Of a stretch of DNA of 64,000 nt, positions 8,826 through 19,135 are shown one piece after another. A program made the position numbers and the translations under genes. The notes below the pieces were generated by a model, which was given only the letters and a program-made list of their open reading frames with translations, was not told the DNA's origin and ran no database searches. Source of the stretch: JBBSUQ01 sp964389755 (GTDB taxonomy: Bacteria; Bacteroidota; Bacteroidia; Flavobacteriales_D; Crocinitomicaceae); the NCBI GenBank assembly GCA_964389755.1, contig CAYMEW010000014.1:25073-89072 (forward strand), written 5' to 3'. The stretch's first letter is position 1; each line of letters starts with the position of its first letter.

Positions 8826-11800
8826 TACTGAATTCCTCCCAGGTTAAAGCGAAGTCGGATACCGGTACTGAGGTTTCCGGTCGGATAAGACGTGGCGATC
8901 TTCGGCGTATTGATCGTCTGGTCGTAATAGAACTGGATCGTCAGGTTTTGCCCGATGTTGTAGTCGGCTGACGTTTTCAACGATACGACGCGTTGTCCGG
9001 CTGTCGCCTGGTTACTGTTTTCTACAATTTTGCGGATCACTGTCAGGTTATCGCGCAGTGAAAGGTCTACCCGGATATTTACCGGGCTCGGTTCGATCTT
9101 TTTGAATGGCAGATTCACCTTCGTAAATTTATATCCCGTACCAATGATGATCTCGTTTCCGAGTATTTCGGTAACCTGGTTGTTATTAAGCGAGAGCGTT
9201 GCACTGCGATCCTTGCGGTACTCGAATTTCGTGATAAGTCCCTGCCCCTTGATATTCCAGGTCGCATCGAAACCGATCAGCGGGGAGAAACGTTCCGTAA
9301 GTGTAACAGACTGGATCGTGTTCGGTGCGATGTAGTTGTTGTTGTCGTCGCGCGCGGTCGGGTTGCCGTTCGGATCGAACGCGGCCTTGAGGTTCGACTG
9401 CATTCCCGAAACGGAAACAGTGGAGCTGTAACTGTGACGGATCACGAAGTTACGCACGTATTTCTTAAAGAAATCAAATTTGGTAAGCCCGTTGTAATTA
9501 ATCGACCAGTTCGGGAGCGGCATGTTCTTCACCGGGTTGATGTTCTTGTCGTTGATACTTTTACCGGTAAACGAGGTCAGGAAAGCCCCGATTACAACTT
9601 GTTGCTGGGTTCCGCCATACCCGTCGTAATACCCGGAATTCAACTGGTTGGAGCCCGGATTATCCGTTCCTAACCGTTCGGAAACGTCTACGCGACGCCC
9701 ACGCAGATCTTCAAAAGTCGCCGAGATAAAGTCCCCTTTTCGTTGGGTCATTGCGAAAGCGGTTCCGAAAGAGATCGTGGTATACGAAAGTGTTGCCATG
9801 TCCTGGCGGCTCTGCGATTCATACTGGTTCGTGGTCGGATTCCAGCGGAAGAACTCGCCACTATTGATACCGTAATTGCGGTTCATCGTCAGTTCGATCG
9901 TGAGGTCTTTGATCGGTTCCACACTTGCACGTGCGTTGATCGTCTGGTTATACGTACGTGTAAACTGCGTGTTGATATTCTCATTTTTCACCAGCCAGCC
10001 ATTGGAAGCAGCTGTTTCCGCGATATTGAATCCATTGGAGTTCCCGAAAATGTCATAACTCTGTTTTCCGAAAACGAAGCCCGCAACCGGTGCCTGCCAG
10101 TTGCCGTTAAATCCGAGGATCCGGCTTTCCTGGTTATAACCCGGCAGGAGTGTTCCGTTAGTCAGCGTATACGTTCCGGAAACGTTGCGCACACTCAGGA
10201 GCATACGTGTACCAAAACCAACGATCGGGTTTACTTCGCGTTCCTTACGTTTCTTCTCACGCTCTTTACGCCGTTTGAACCTTCGTTTTTTACGTTCCCA
10301 CTTGCGCTTTTCCTTTTTGGTCATCTCTTCCTCGGGTTTGTCCGGGACGAGTTCCTCCTCTTTCTCAGGTTCCGGTTTGGCTCCTGCGTTCCCCTGTTTC
10401 CGGCCGTTGATCGTTTGTGCACCGACACGCGCGCGCGGATTTCTTCCTCCGTTCAGCACCTTGCTGAAATAGGGGACTTTGTTGTAAAGCGTCAGGAAGT
10501 TCAACTGAGCACTTCCGTTGATCGTCCGGTTGTTCTGGATGATATTTCCGAAATCGGACTGACCAAGCGGTGCACGTTGCCAGTTATACGTTCCACCGTA
10601 TTTCACATTTGCCGAAATCCAGTTCAGTACAGGCACTTTGTCGAGCGGAAGCGTATAGCTCAGGCTGTAATCGTGCGTATAGTCCATCGTTTTTCCGAAG
10701 GTCGACAACTGCGCGCGGATCGTATCGCGGAAAGCCTGGTAAGCATCCGGGTATTTATCCTTGTCTACCGGTCCGTTGCCCTCATCGAAGATGGCCCGGT
10801 TTACGGCGTTGAAGGTAAACTTCAGGTTGCGCGTAATATCGTACCCGAGGCTGTACGTTCGGTTCCAGGTAAATTGTTTGATGTAAACAGCCGGGATCTG
10901 GTAATCGAACGGAAGGTTGTTACGTACCTGGCGCTCGTTGTAGGTCCGCAGAACATCATTGGAGAACGAAATGTTTTTCGGCATCAGGTAGAGATTCATG
11001 TCTTTGACAAGTCCCCACCATTTTGATTTCATGAACTTGACGTTCTTAAACGGCTCGATCGGTTTGGCGTTGAACGAATAAGCATACCGGAGGTTCGCTG
11101 TCCAGGTCTTGGTACGATCGAATTCGGTGTTGAAATCGCGGTGCAGGTTTTCTGAAAAAGCATAACTGGCCGACCAGTTCGAAATGTTGTAGAAGTGCGG
11201 CGTAACCCCCGGAGCAGCTTCTTTGCGCACATTCGTGAAGTTATATGAGCGCCGTTCGGTAAAGTCCTGTCCGCGTTTGGCCTTTTCGCGCCGTTCCGCA
11301 CCTGAATAATCCGATAATTTGACGTCCGGGTTATACGGATCGTATTCGGGGTTTATGATCCCGAGTGAATAACCATAAAAGAAGGGTAGTGAAATGCGCG
11401 CTTTCTTACCGAAAAACTGCCCGAGCTGAACATTGGTGTTCATGTCGTAACCGATGCGCTGATCGCGCTGGCGTTCCTGGACACGGCTGTCTACGGCACC
11501 CCAGTTGATGCCACTGTAGTTTCCGGACATGTTGACGTTCGCAAAATCAGCCAGTTGGACCTGCATACGTGCTACCGCTGCGGAACCGCCTTCACTTACG
11601 AAATCGGTCAGGCGAAGTTCGTTTACCCACACAATCGCACATTTGGCCAGTCCGTCATCATTCGGCCAAGGGGTAACCTCCCCGGTCGTCGGGTTTCGGA
11701 TTCCGATCATCATGGTACGGATTTCCTGCAGGTTCGGACTACCTTTTACCTTGATGCGCCGCTTCGGGTTTGCGGGATCGATCTGAACGTATTCGATCGT

Positions 11801-14800
11801 GTAAGCAACAGACGCGTTCCCACCCTCGATTTCAGAGTTCCGTTCACGCTTAAGTTTCGTGAGATCGTCAAAGACAATCTCCATGTTGTTCTTTTCGGGC
11901 CAGATGTCATCCGGTGAGGAAGTACTACTCGGAGTAACATATAACGGAAGTTCGTATTCGTAATAGTTATCCGTGAAATCCGTTCCGAGACGCACGAAAA
12001 GCGTCAGGTCCTCATCATTTAACGGGGATGCCGGGGTTACTTCTTCGGCGTGAACGAACATTTTCAGTTTTTTGTAGGCCCGAACGTTAAACTGAACGTT
12101 TCGGTAGCCGGCGCGTGCATCACCATCCTGCAGGTTGCAGACTTCGAAGGTCAGAGATTGTTCGTTGAGCTGACGCTGGAACGTTTGCGAAGGATCGACC
12201 TCACGCTGGATTCCCGGTGGAATTACGTAAGGAACAGGTGTACGCTCGGCGTTTTCCTGGATGTTCAGTGCCCCGATATTAAAGGTCGTCAGGTTCGGGT
12301 CGGTTTGCTCGCTTTCACCCGGTTGTGTAAGATCAAGCAAATACTTACGCCATTCTCCCCGAACGAATTCCAGTTTAGCAAAGCGGAGCACGACCTCTTC
12401 GTTAAAACCGTGCAGGTACATCCGCATGAAGCGAATTGCCCGGAAATCCTGGATGCCGTTGACCTTTTTTTCAAAATCTTTGATCGGCACTTTGAACTGG
12501 TACCAACGTTCTGTTTTTTCTCCGACCGTTACGGTTTGCGTATTGGTGATGAAGTTTTGCCCCACGACCATATCTCCCGGTCGCAGACTTACGCGATACT
12601 GGAAATACGCTTCCGATTCGGAAAGGTTGTTATCCTGGTTGATGTCTTCAATATCGGGAGAGTTCGTTCCCAGGGTCGGGTAACCGTCGGCGTTGGCCGT
12701 ATCGGACATTTCGGTAGTATACGAGTTGCCCTCCATCCCGTTGTATTTCTTATAGCGTTCAAGGATGTTTTTTTCATCGGCATCGTATTGATCGTCGCGG
12801 TAATAATTGTAATCGTCACCGGAAGGATCGGCCAGCAATTTAGCTTTCGCTGTAGGAGAAAGGGTAGGATTTGTATTTACCCAGTTTACGAAATCTTCGT
12901 ACCATTCTCTTTCAGCGCTGTTTTTCCAGCCATCGAGCCCGACATCCTGGTTAACGCGAGAATCCGGATCACTGTCAAAAGCATTCACGACGACGTGCTG
13001 TGTAGAAATACGCGACCAAACAGTGGTATCGAGGTTGTCCTGTGTTGTGACACCTGTCGGAGGCAATCCGTTCTCAAAACTTTTGCGGGAGTCGGGAAGT
13101 ACGTCTTCGGAAATATTTCCGAGGTTAAAGTAAAGATCTCCACCACTGTGTTGCGTGTTCGGATCCACTGCTTCGGCATCTGCGTTGAACGGATCGAGAA
13201 TCCAAAACTGGATATACTCGATATTCGTCTGCTCGAAGTTGTTGGTCGTCAATGCGCGCATGATTCCCGCCCAGCGATCTTCGGGGTTGGTGAAATAACC
13301 GTTTGCATCAACTGTGGCAGTCGTGTCGTAGTTATACATGCCACGCTCTTTCGGATAGTACGCCACGTCGAATACCTGCAGGTTCGGAACGGCTCCGTAA
13401 GAAAGGTCCTGTTGCGGAAAAAGTTCTTTGTAAAGCACGAGGCGCATCCGGCTGTCGTGGATCATTTCCGGATCGTTCTTAATGTGATCGGGCGTGAATG
13501 AATTGTTTTGGTAAAACAAGGGGTCGATGGTGTACCAGGCAAGTTTTGAACGCTTGAATCCGGCGGAAAGATCGTGCGAGGAGCCTTCCGGGAAAAGGTC
13601 GGGCTGACCCTGCGGTACGGATGCAAGTCGCCAGGAAGTCATATTCTTGATATCGATCGTACTCTGCGCACCTTCAAAATCATCAACGTACGACGTTCCG
13701 TTTTTGTTGATCGCTTTCGGAGAACCAGGGATCAGGTGTGCGAATTCACCCGTGAATGAAAAGGTCGATTTGGCACGGGTTGAGATCACCGGGAGCAGGT
13801 CGACCAGTTTCGTGAGGAGCGGAACTTCCGTACGGTAAGCGAGGTCGAGGCCGAGAATGTTGTTTTTGTACGGTTCGGAACCGATATCCACTTTTTGAGT
13901 GACCGGGCGTTCCATCATGCGCATCCAGGTAGCACCGACATTGAAGTTTTCGTTAAACCGGTAATTAAACCTGGACCCCATCAGCGATTTAGCCTGGAAT
14001 CCGAACACGGAATTACTTTCGATCGAGATCTTGATCGGTGTGTTCGACTCGAGGATACCGGTGTTGAGTATTTTGACACGCCCGAGGTTGTAATCCACGG
14101 TGTAATCCTGACCTTCCACAAGTTTAATTCCTCCTGCGGTAACAGTTACGGCTCCTTCCGGAACGTTGAGCGCATTCAGCGGAATATCCGATGAAACGGA
14201 TGACTGGTATTCGCCCTTGAAAACAAAACGGTCTTTGGACGGGATCTGCTGCGCAGCCGTTTGGGTGGAATCGTAAAGTTCCGTGTAGGCGACGCGGTCG
14301 ATAGCGATTTGCGGAACCCCCGCGGCAGCTAATTTGTCTGCCAGTGTCTCTCCGAACGGTTCAACGGTCGTAAAGTAAACGCGTCCGTTCCGGGTATTGA
14401 TCGTACCTCCCATTTCGATCCGGTTCGAAGAACTTTGGTTGATGGGGACAAAGTCGAACAAACCGTCGGAAAAAGGCTGCTGATTCTGGTTCAGATTATC
14501 CATTTCGAGAAGCGTTACCAGCAACTGCTGATCCACACCGTCGTAAGGAAAGAACGGGACGAGCAGGGATGTTTCCGGGTTGTTGTAATTGATGTCGAGC
14601 TTAAAGCCCATCTTGTCAACCTGGTATGCCCCGATCGAATACACGTTTTTCATCATCAGGTCAAAGACCTTGTTGTTCGGGTTGAGAATGGTCGGCTTGA
14701 TCAGTTTAAGTATCAATGCCTGATCCCCGGCCGTTCCGTCCGTAGACAGTTCACCGACCTGGTATGTTTCACCGCGATACGTGTATTCGTATGCCACGGC

Positions 14801-16168
14801 AAGTACTTCATCGTTATTGAGCGGCTGGTTCAGGGAGATGTAACCGAGCAGCGCATTGTAAGTAAATTCGGATTCCGAAAGTTTTCGCGCGTTCTCTACT
14901 TTCTCGTAATGGACAGCCTGTTGAAAGGGCCCCGGGGAAACGACCTGTGAGTTCAGTGCGTTTACGGCATTCGTAAAACCACGGATCTGCGGATTGTTCG
15001 CTGCAAAATCGTAAAGGCCGTTGGCTTCGTTGTCCGGAATGTCCTGACCCCAAAAGTTACCCGGGTTTCCCTGGCAGTTCTCCGGTTTGGCCTCACCGAG
15101 ATCCGAAAATGCCACGATATTGCGCGTGTTTTCCACTGCATTCGTCCGGTTGGTCAGCCAGACCTCGATCCGCGTGATATTGATCGTTGAATTCACGATC
15201 GGCAGGGAGGACATCGCCTGGTCGTAATTATCGTGGTGATACATGTTCAGGAAGTAGTGCCTGTTCGCTTCGTAGTTGTCCGCGCTCAGTTCAAACTTCT
15301 GCACCTGTGCTTTGCCCGAAATGTTGATCTCCTGTTTTTTACCTTTTTGGGAGGCCGCGATAAGGTCGATCGTGGCCCGGCCGAATTTCATCTGTGTTTT
15401 TGCCCCGAAGAGTGTTTGCGATCCCTGGATGAGGGATGTGGGGAGGCTCATGCTTACGTTCCCGAGTTCGATCTTCTGCATGATCTGGTCTTCGTCACCG
15501 GTATATTCGAGCTTGGTGACATTATCGAAGTCGAAAGCAGCCTGCGTGTTGTAGGACGTCCCGATCTTGAGTTTCGTCCCGATCTGCCCCACCAGGTTCA
15601 TCTGGATCTGTTGCTGGAAATCAAAACGCGTGGTCCGTCGTTGTTTTACCGGCAGGATCGGGTTGTCATAGCGGGAGGAATTTACCCCGAAGGAAAGTTG
15701 TACGGACCCCTGCGGACGAATTGTGATCTCATCTGATCCGAAGAAGTTTTCAAAAGCTTTGCTGTCAATTTTGATGGGTAATTCGAAAGGCTGACTTTCT
15801 GCCGTTTGCTCGTCGATCTTTTCTTTCCAGTTATCGCGCAGTGCTTTCTGGTTTTCATATTCGAGGTATTCCTCGAGTGTCATCATCGAAGGATTGCGGT
15901 AGTTCATGTCACTACCACCAATGGTTTCGCGGAAAACGTAAGTACCTGTTTTCGGATCGTAGACAATCGTCTGGTTCACCGAACTCGGATCGCCGAGGTC
16001 AAAACTTTGCTCCTGCGTCTGGGTAGGATCGATGTTGTTCTCGATCGGAAAGGGCAGCGGAATGGTATCCTGCGCTTCGGCATAAAAGGCAGAAACACAA
16101 CATATAAGTGCAAGTAAGAAGTTTTTTCCCACAGTAGTTACTGAGAGAACAGCAGTTTTCTTTAACAT
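8825..16168 (-). CDS. sprA: T9SS outer-membrane translocon SprA
   Basis: A 2447-residue protein, the size expected of SprA (Sov in Porphyromonas), the giant outer-membrane beta-barrel through which T9SS cargo leaves the cell. It is needed for gliding in motile relatives. A signal peptide spans residues 1-32 (cleavage after Tyr-Ala-Glu-Ala-Gln). The mature protein shows the alternating aromatic/polar strands of a barrel along its whole length, the SprA N-terminal domain, and a C-terminus ending in a typical last strand (R-L-R-F-N-L). Residues about 1928-1980 are an acidic then strongly Lys/Arg-rich low-complexity insert. It lies 8 bases after ruvA and is transcribed with maeB-ruvA. The three T9SS-tagged proteins nearby are its predicted substrates. 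Confidence 0.97.
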   Translation of the reverse strand: MLKKTAVLSVTTVGKNFLLALICCVSAFYAEAQDTIPLPFPIENNIDPTQTQEQSFDLGDPSSVNQTIVYDPKTGTYVFRETIGGSDMNYRNPSMMTLEEYLEYENQKALRDNWKEKIDEQTAESQPFELPIKIDSKAFENFFGSDEITIRPQGSVQLSFGVNSSRYDNPILPVKQRRTTRFDFQQQIQMNLVGQIGTKLKIGTSYNTQAAFDFDNVTKLEYTGDEDQIMQKIELGNVSMSLPTSLIQGSQTLFGAKTQMKFGRATIDLIAASQKGKKQEINISGKAQVQKFELSADNYEANRHYFLNMYHHDNYDQAMSSLPIVNSTINITRIEVWLTNRTNAVENTRNIVAFSDLGEAKPENCQGNPGNFWGQDIPDNEANGLYDFAANNPQIRGFTNAVNALNSQVVSPGPFQQAVHYEKVENARKLSESEFTYNALLGYISLNQPLNNDEVLAVAYEYTYRGETYQVGELSTDGTAGDQALILKLIKPTILNPNNKVFDLMMKNVYSIGAYQVDKMGFKLDINYNNPETSLLVPFFPYDGVDQQLLVTLLEMDNLNQNQQPFSDGLFDFVPINQSSSNRIEMGGTINTRNGRVYFTTVEPFGETLADKLAAAGVPQIAIDRVAYTELYDSTQTAAQQIPSKDRFVFKGEYQSSVSSDIPLNALNVPEGAVTVTAGGIKLVEGQDYTVDYNLGRVKILNTGILESNTPIKISIESNSVFGFQAKSLMGSRFNYRFNENFNVGATWMRMMERPVTQKVDIGSEPYKNNILGLDLAYRTEVPLLTKLVDLLPVISTRAKSTFSFTGEFAHLIPGSPKAINKNGTSYVDDFEGAQSTIDIKNMTSWRLASVPQGQPDLFPEGSSHDLSAGFKRSKLAWYTIDPLFYQNNSFTPDHIKNDPEMIHDSRMRLVLYKELFPQQDLSYGAVPNLQVFDVAYYPKERGMYNYDTTATVDANGYFTNPEDRWAGIMRALTTNNFEQTNIEYIQFWILDPFNADAEAVDPNTQHSGGDLYFNLGNISEDVLPDSRKSFENGLPPTGVTTQDNLDTTVWSRISTQHVVVNAFDSDPDSRVNQDVGLDGWKNSAEREWYEDFVNWVNTNPTLSPTAKAKLLADPSGDDYNYYRDDQYDADEKNILERYKKYNGMEGNSYTTEMSDTANADGYPTLGTNSPDIEDINQDNNLSESEAYFQYRVSLRPGDMVVGQNFITNTQTVTVGEKTERWYQFKVPIKDFEKKVNGIQDFRAIRFMRMYLHGFNEEVVLRFAKLEFVRGEWRKYLLDLTQPGESEQTDPNLTTFNIGALNIQENAERTPVPYVIPPGIQREVDPSQTFQRQLNEQSLTFEVCNLQDGDARAGYRNVQFNVRAYKKLKMFVHAEEVTPASPLNDEDLTLFVRLGTDFTDNYYEYELPLYVTPSSTSSPDDIWPEKNNMEIVFDDLTKLKRERNSEIEGGNASVAYTIEYVQIDPANPKRRIKVKGSPNLQEIRTMMIGIRNPTTGEVTPWPNDDGLAKCAIVWVNELRLTDFVSEGGSAAVARMQVQLADFANVNMSGNYSGINWGAVDSRVQERQRDQRIGYDMNTNVQLGQFFGKKARISLPFFYGYSLGIINPEYDPYNPDVKLSDYSGAERREKAKRGQDFTERRSYNFTNVRKEAAPGVTPHFYNISNWSASYAFSENLHRDFNTEFDRTKTWTANLRYAYSFNAKPIEPFKNVKFMKSKWWGLVKDMNLYLMPKNISFSNDVLRTYNERQVRNNLPFDYQIPAVYIKQFTWNRTYSLGYDITRNLKFTFNAVNRAIFDEGNGPVDKDKYPDAYQAFRDTIRAQLSTFGKTMDYTHDYSLSYTLPLDKVPVLNWISANVKYGGTYNWQRAPLGQSDFGNIIQNNRTINGSAQLNFLTLYNKVPYFSKVLNGGRNPRARVGAQTINGRKQGNAGAKPEPEKEEELVPDKPEEEMTKKEKRKWERKKRRFKRRKEREKKRKEREVNPIVGFGTRMLLSVRNVSGTYTLTNGTLLPGYNQESRILGFNGNWQAPVAGFVFGKQSYDIFGNSNGFNIAETAASNGWLVKNENINTQFTRTYNQTINARASVEPIKDLTIELTMNRNYGINSGEFFRWNPTTNQYESQSRQDMATLSYTTISFGTAFAMTQRKGDFISATFEDLRGRRVDVSERLGTDNPGSNQLNSGYYDGYGGTQQQVVIGAFLTSFTGKSINDKNINPVKNMPLPNWSINYNGLTKFDFFKKYVRNFVIRHSYSSTVSVSGMQSNLKAAFDPNGNPTARDDNNNYIAPNTIQSVTLTERFSPLIGFDATWNIKGQGLITKFEYRKDRSATLSLNNNQVTEILGNEIIIGTGYKFTKVNLPFKKIEPSPVNIRVDLSLRDNLTVIRKIVENSNQATAGQRVVSLKTSADYNIGQNLTIQFYYDQTINTPKIATSYPTGNLSTGIRLRFNLGGIQ

Positions 16169-16176
16169 GTGATATG

Positions 16177-16752
16177 CTATAACATTTTCAAGGCTTCCTT
16201 GATAATTTGCTCTACAGTTTTGTCTTCAGTCGTTAGTTTATCCAATACTTTTTCAATGGCTTTTTTATCGAATCCCAAAGAAAGTAGTGCATTTAACGCA
16301 TCATTACGTACTGTATTGTTTTTCTGCAGTATATTTTCCTCCGAAAAATTGAATTTTAACATTTTGTCCCGCAGATCAACAATAACGCGCTGAGCCGTTT
16401 TGGCGCCGATCCCTTTGACTCCCTGAATCGTGCGTACGTCCTCGGATTGAATCGCCGCAGCAATTTCCTCGGGAATGAGCGATGAAAGCATGATCAGGGC
16501 CGTATTCGGTCCGATCCCCGAAACGGAGACCAGGTGGTTGAACATTTCGCGCTCGTCGCGTGTCGCAAAACCATAGAGCACCTGGGCGTCTTCGCGCACA
16601 ACGAATTGCGTAAACACGTGAACAGCCTCTTCATTGCCCATGGCAGAGTACGTGTTCAGCGAAATACGGACCTCGTAGCCGATGCCGGCACATTCGATGA
16701 TGAGGTTCGTCGGGTTTTTTTCAATGAGTTTACCGGAAAGGTGCGTGATCAT
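16177..16752 (-). CDS. ruvA: Holliday junction branch migration protein RuvA
   Basis: A 191-residue protein. RuvA tetramers bind the four-way junction and load RuvB for branch migration. The N-terminal OB domain begins MITHLSGKL and contains the E-x-x-G-I-G-Y-E strand (about 19-28). The helix-hairpin-helix DNA-binding repeats follow: VSGIGPNTAL (about 72-81) and GVKGIGAKTAQR (about 107-118). The C-terminal UBA-like domain III that contacts RuvB is present (A-L-x-x-L-G-F near 155). The length is normal. One base separates it from maeB upstream and 8 bases from sprA downstream. ruvA next to sprA is a gene order familiar from other Bacteroidota. Confidence 0.97.
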   Translation of the reverse strand: MITHLSGKLIEKNPTNLIIECAGIGYEVRISLNTYSAMGNEEAVHVFTQFVVREDAQVLYGFATRDEREMFNHLVSVSGIGPNTALIMLSSLIPEEIAAAIQSEDVRTIQGVKGIGAKTAQRVIVDLRDKMLKFNFSEENILQKNNTVRNDALNALLSLGFDKKAIEKVLDKLTTEDKTVEQIIKEALKML

Positions 16753-16753
16753 G

Positions 16754-19018
16754 TTATTTGTTTTGAGCGTCCACCACGGCTACCTTCACCATGTTGATGA
16801 TTTCCCGCACGGAAGCACCCATCTGGAGGACGTGTATCGATTTTTTCAGCCCGACAAGTACCGGACCGATCGCTTCTCCGTCCGTCATTTCCTGTAGCAA
16901 TTTATAAGCAATGTTACCGGAAGACAGGTTCGGGAAGATCAGTGTGTTGACTTTTTTATTAGCCAGTGTGGAAAAGGAGAATTTCTCCATCATCAGTTCG
17001 TTGTTCAGCGCGAAATTGGCCTGTACTTCCCCGTCTACGATCAGGGAAGGGTTTTTTTCATGAACGATCTCCGTGGCACGGGACATTTTTACAGGATCGA
17101 TTCCCTTGCTCGATCCGAAATTGGAATAACTCAGCAGGGCAATGCGTGGCGTAACTTTGAACTTGCGCAATGTTTTGGCCACGTTGATCGTAATCTCGGC
17201 GATCTGTTCGGCCGTCGGGTCCATGTTGATGGTCGTATCTGCCAGGAAAAAGGCTCCTTTTTTGGTGTTGAGCATATACATCCCGGCCAGTGTGTTCACG
17301 TCCTTCTGAAGTCCGACTACCTGGATTGCAGGACGTACCACATCGCGGTAATTGCGCGTGAGTCCGGAGATCATGGCATCCGCGTCTCCCATATCTACCA
17401 TCATGGCGCCGAAATGGTTGCGTTCGCGCATCAACTGGATAGACTCGAATTCGGTTACTCCTTTGCGCTTGCGGCGTTCAAAGTAAACACGGCCGTAGGT
17501 CGTACGGCGAATTTCCTCTTCTTCCGCTTTCGGATCGATGATCTCAACCTGTTGGAATTCGATGCCGTATTCGTTAATAAGTCCCTCGATGACTTTGCGT
17601 TTCCCAAGCAGAATCGGTTCGGCGATTCCCTCTTCCGCTGCGGTTTGAGCCGCTTTCAGGATCTTAATATTATCGGCTTCTGCAAAAACCACGCGTTTCG
17701 GGTTGGCCTGGCCTTTTTCGGTCAGGTTACGCACGAGTTTATTATCCAGCCCGAGGCGATTTTTGAGTTCCTGCTCATACGCGTCCCAGTCCAGAATCGG
17801 CTTGCGGGCAACTCCGGAATCCATAGCTGCACGGGCAACCGCGGGCGCCACGTAATAGATCAGGCGCGGATCGAGCGGTTTCGGAATGATCTGTTCACGC
17901 CCGAACATAATATTTTTTTCGCCGTAGGCTTCGATCACTTCTTCCGGAATCGTTTCTTTCGCCAGGGAAGCGATCGCTTTTACAGCGGCAAGTTTCATTT
18001 CTTCATTGATGGCTGTCGCACGAACATCCATGGCACCCCGGAAAATGAAGGGGAAACCGAGTACGTTATTCACCTGGTTCGGATGGTCCGAACGGCCGGT
18101 AGCCATGATAATATCCTTTCGCACCGCCATGGCGTCTTTGTAGGAGATTTCCGGCTCGGGATTTGCCAGCGCGAATACGATCGGGTCTTTGGACATGGCT
18201 GCGATCATTTCACGGGAAACGAGTCCGCCTTTGGAAAGACCGAGAAATACGTCTGCTTTTTTGAAGGCTTCTTCGAGCGTCAGCGGTTTCTTATGGTTGG
18301 CAAAATAGACCTTATTATCGTCGAGGTCTTCGCGTCCGTTCCAGATCAGTCCTTTGGAATCGAACATGTAAATGTTTTCGAGTTTTGCCCCGAGTGTATG
18401 ATACAGTTTCGCACAGGAAAGCGCTGAAGCGCCTGCCCCGGAAACCACGATCTTTACGCGTTCGATCTTTTTACGTGCCAGTTCCAGTGCATTGATCAGG
18501 GCAGCCGACGAAATGATCGCCGTTCCGTGCTGGTCATCGTGCATCACCGGAATATCCAGTTCTGCTTTCAGCCGTTGTTCAATGACGAAGGCTTCCGGTG
18601 CTTTGATGTCCTCCAGGTTGATTCCCCCGAAGGTCGGCGCGATGGCTTTCACCGTCTCAACGAATTTATCCGGGTCTTTTTGGTCTATCTCGATGTCAAA
18701 CACATCGATATCGGCAAAGATCTTGAACAGCAGTCCTTTTCCTTCCATGACCGGTTTGGACGCCTCCGGGCCGATGTCGCCCAGCCCCAATACGGCGGTA
18801 CCGTTGGAGATTACCGCTACGAGGTTTCCTTTGGACGTGTATTTGTAGGCATCTTCCTTGTTGTCCGCGATCTTCAGACAGGGTTCTGCCACGCCCGGAG
18901 AATACGCGAGCGAAAGATCCCGCTGCGAAGTGTACGGTTTAGTAGGTACTACTTCGATCTTTCCGGGTTTCCCGGATGCATGATAATCAAGTGCGTCCTG
19001 CTTTCGAATTTTTGCCAT
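16754..19018 (-). CDS. maeB: NADP-dependent malic enzyme with phosphotransacetylase-like domain (MaeB type)
   Basis: A 754-residue cytoplasmic enzyme that decarboxylates malate to pyruvate with NADP reduction. Residues 1-425 are the malic-enzyme part. They contain the substrate region SPGVAEPC, the metal-binding DDQHGTA near 160 and a dinucleotide-binding V-x-G-A-G-A-S-A. Residues about 430-754 are a phosphate-acetyltransferase-like domain, a fusion typical of MaeB enzymes in which it senses acetyl-CoA rather than catalysing. The start chosen is the ATG at 19018 (MAKIRKQDALDYH), which matches family N-termini; 11 extra codons upstream are in frame but unlike the family. A TACCTTTG element lies 21 bases upstream, and it heads the maeB-ruvA-sprA unit. 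Confidence 0.95.
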   Translation of the reverse strand: MAKIRKQDALDYHASGKPGKIEVVPTKPYTSQRDLSLAYSPGVAEPCLKIADNKEDAYKYTSKGNLVAVISNGTAVLGLGDIGPEASKPVMEGKGLLFKIFADIDVFDIEIDQKDPDKFVETVKAIAPTFGGINLEDIKAPEAFVIEQRLKAELDIPVMHDDQHGTAIISSAALINALELARKKIERVKIVVSGAGASALSCAKLYHTLGAKLENIYMFDSKGLIWNGREDLDDNKVYFANHKKPLTLEEAFKKADVFLGLSKGGLVSREMIAAMSKDPIVFALANPEPEISYKDAMAVRKDIIMATGRSDHPNQVNNVLGFPFIFRGAMDVRATAINEEMKLAAVKAIASLAKETIPEEVIEAYGEKNIMFGREQIIPKPLDPRLIYYVAPAVARAAMDSGVARKPILDWDAYEQELKNRLGLDNKLVRNLTEKGQANPKRVVFAEADNIKILKAAQTAAEEGIAEPILLGKRKVIEGLINEYGIEFQQVEIIDPKAEEEEIRRTTYGRVYFERRKRKGVTEFESIQLMRERNHFGAMMVDMGDADAMISGLTRNYRDVVRPAIQVVGLQKDVNTLAGMYMLNTKKGAFFLADTTINMDPTAEQIAEITINVAKTLRKFKVTPRIALLSYSNFGSSKGIDPVKMSRATEIVHEKNPSLIVDGEVQANFALNNELMMEKFSFSTLANKKVNTLIFPNLSSGNIAYKLLQEMTDGEAIGPVLVGLKKSIHVLQMGASVREIINMVKVAVVDAQNK

Positions 19019-19039
19019 ACAACTTTGTATTAAGGGCAC

Positions 19040-19047
19040 CAAAGGTA
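19040..19047 (-). promoter_or_regulatory. Promoter -7 element TACCTTTG for maeB-ruvA-sprA
   Basis: Exact TAnnTTTG on the minus strand, 21 bases before the maeB ATG at 19018. It supports the start at 19018, because it overlaps the coding part of the longer reading frame. Confidence 0.55.
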
Positions 19048-19084
19048 ACAAATTCCGTTGGATAAGCAGACGCGGCCGGGATAT

Positions 19085-19110
19085 AAAAAAGGCCGGATAA
19101 ACATCCGGCC
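19085..19110 (-). terminator. Rho-independent terminator of the Omp28-like gene
   Basis: Stem GGCCGGAT (19091-19098) pairs with ATCCGGCC (19103-19110) around the loop AAAC. On the minus strand a run of six U follows. It lies 25 bases after the stop of the gene at 19136 and insulates the maeB promoter. Confidence 0.9.
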
Positions 19111-19135
19111 CCTTTTAATTATCTGGAGCAACTTA

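Noticed and set aside
9743..11026. Plus-strand frame of 427 codons opposite sprA, and similar ones at 12050-13501 and 14435-14950
   Set aside because: They are complements of the sprA coding sequence, rich in Arg, His, Cys and Phe with no domain. sprA itself is unmistakable.
17060..18427. Plus-strand frame of 455 codons opposite maeB
   Set aside because: Shadow of a conserved enzyme gene; composition is not protein-like and there is no promoter or homologous motif.
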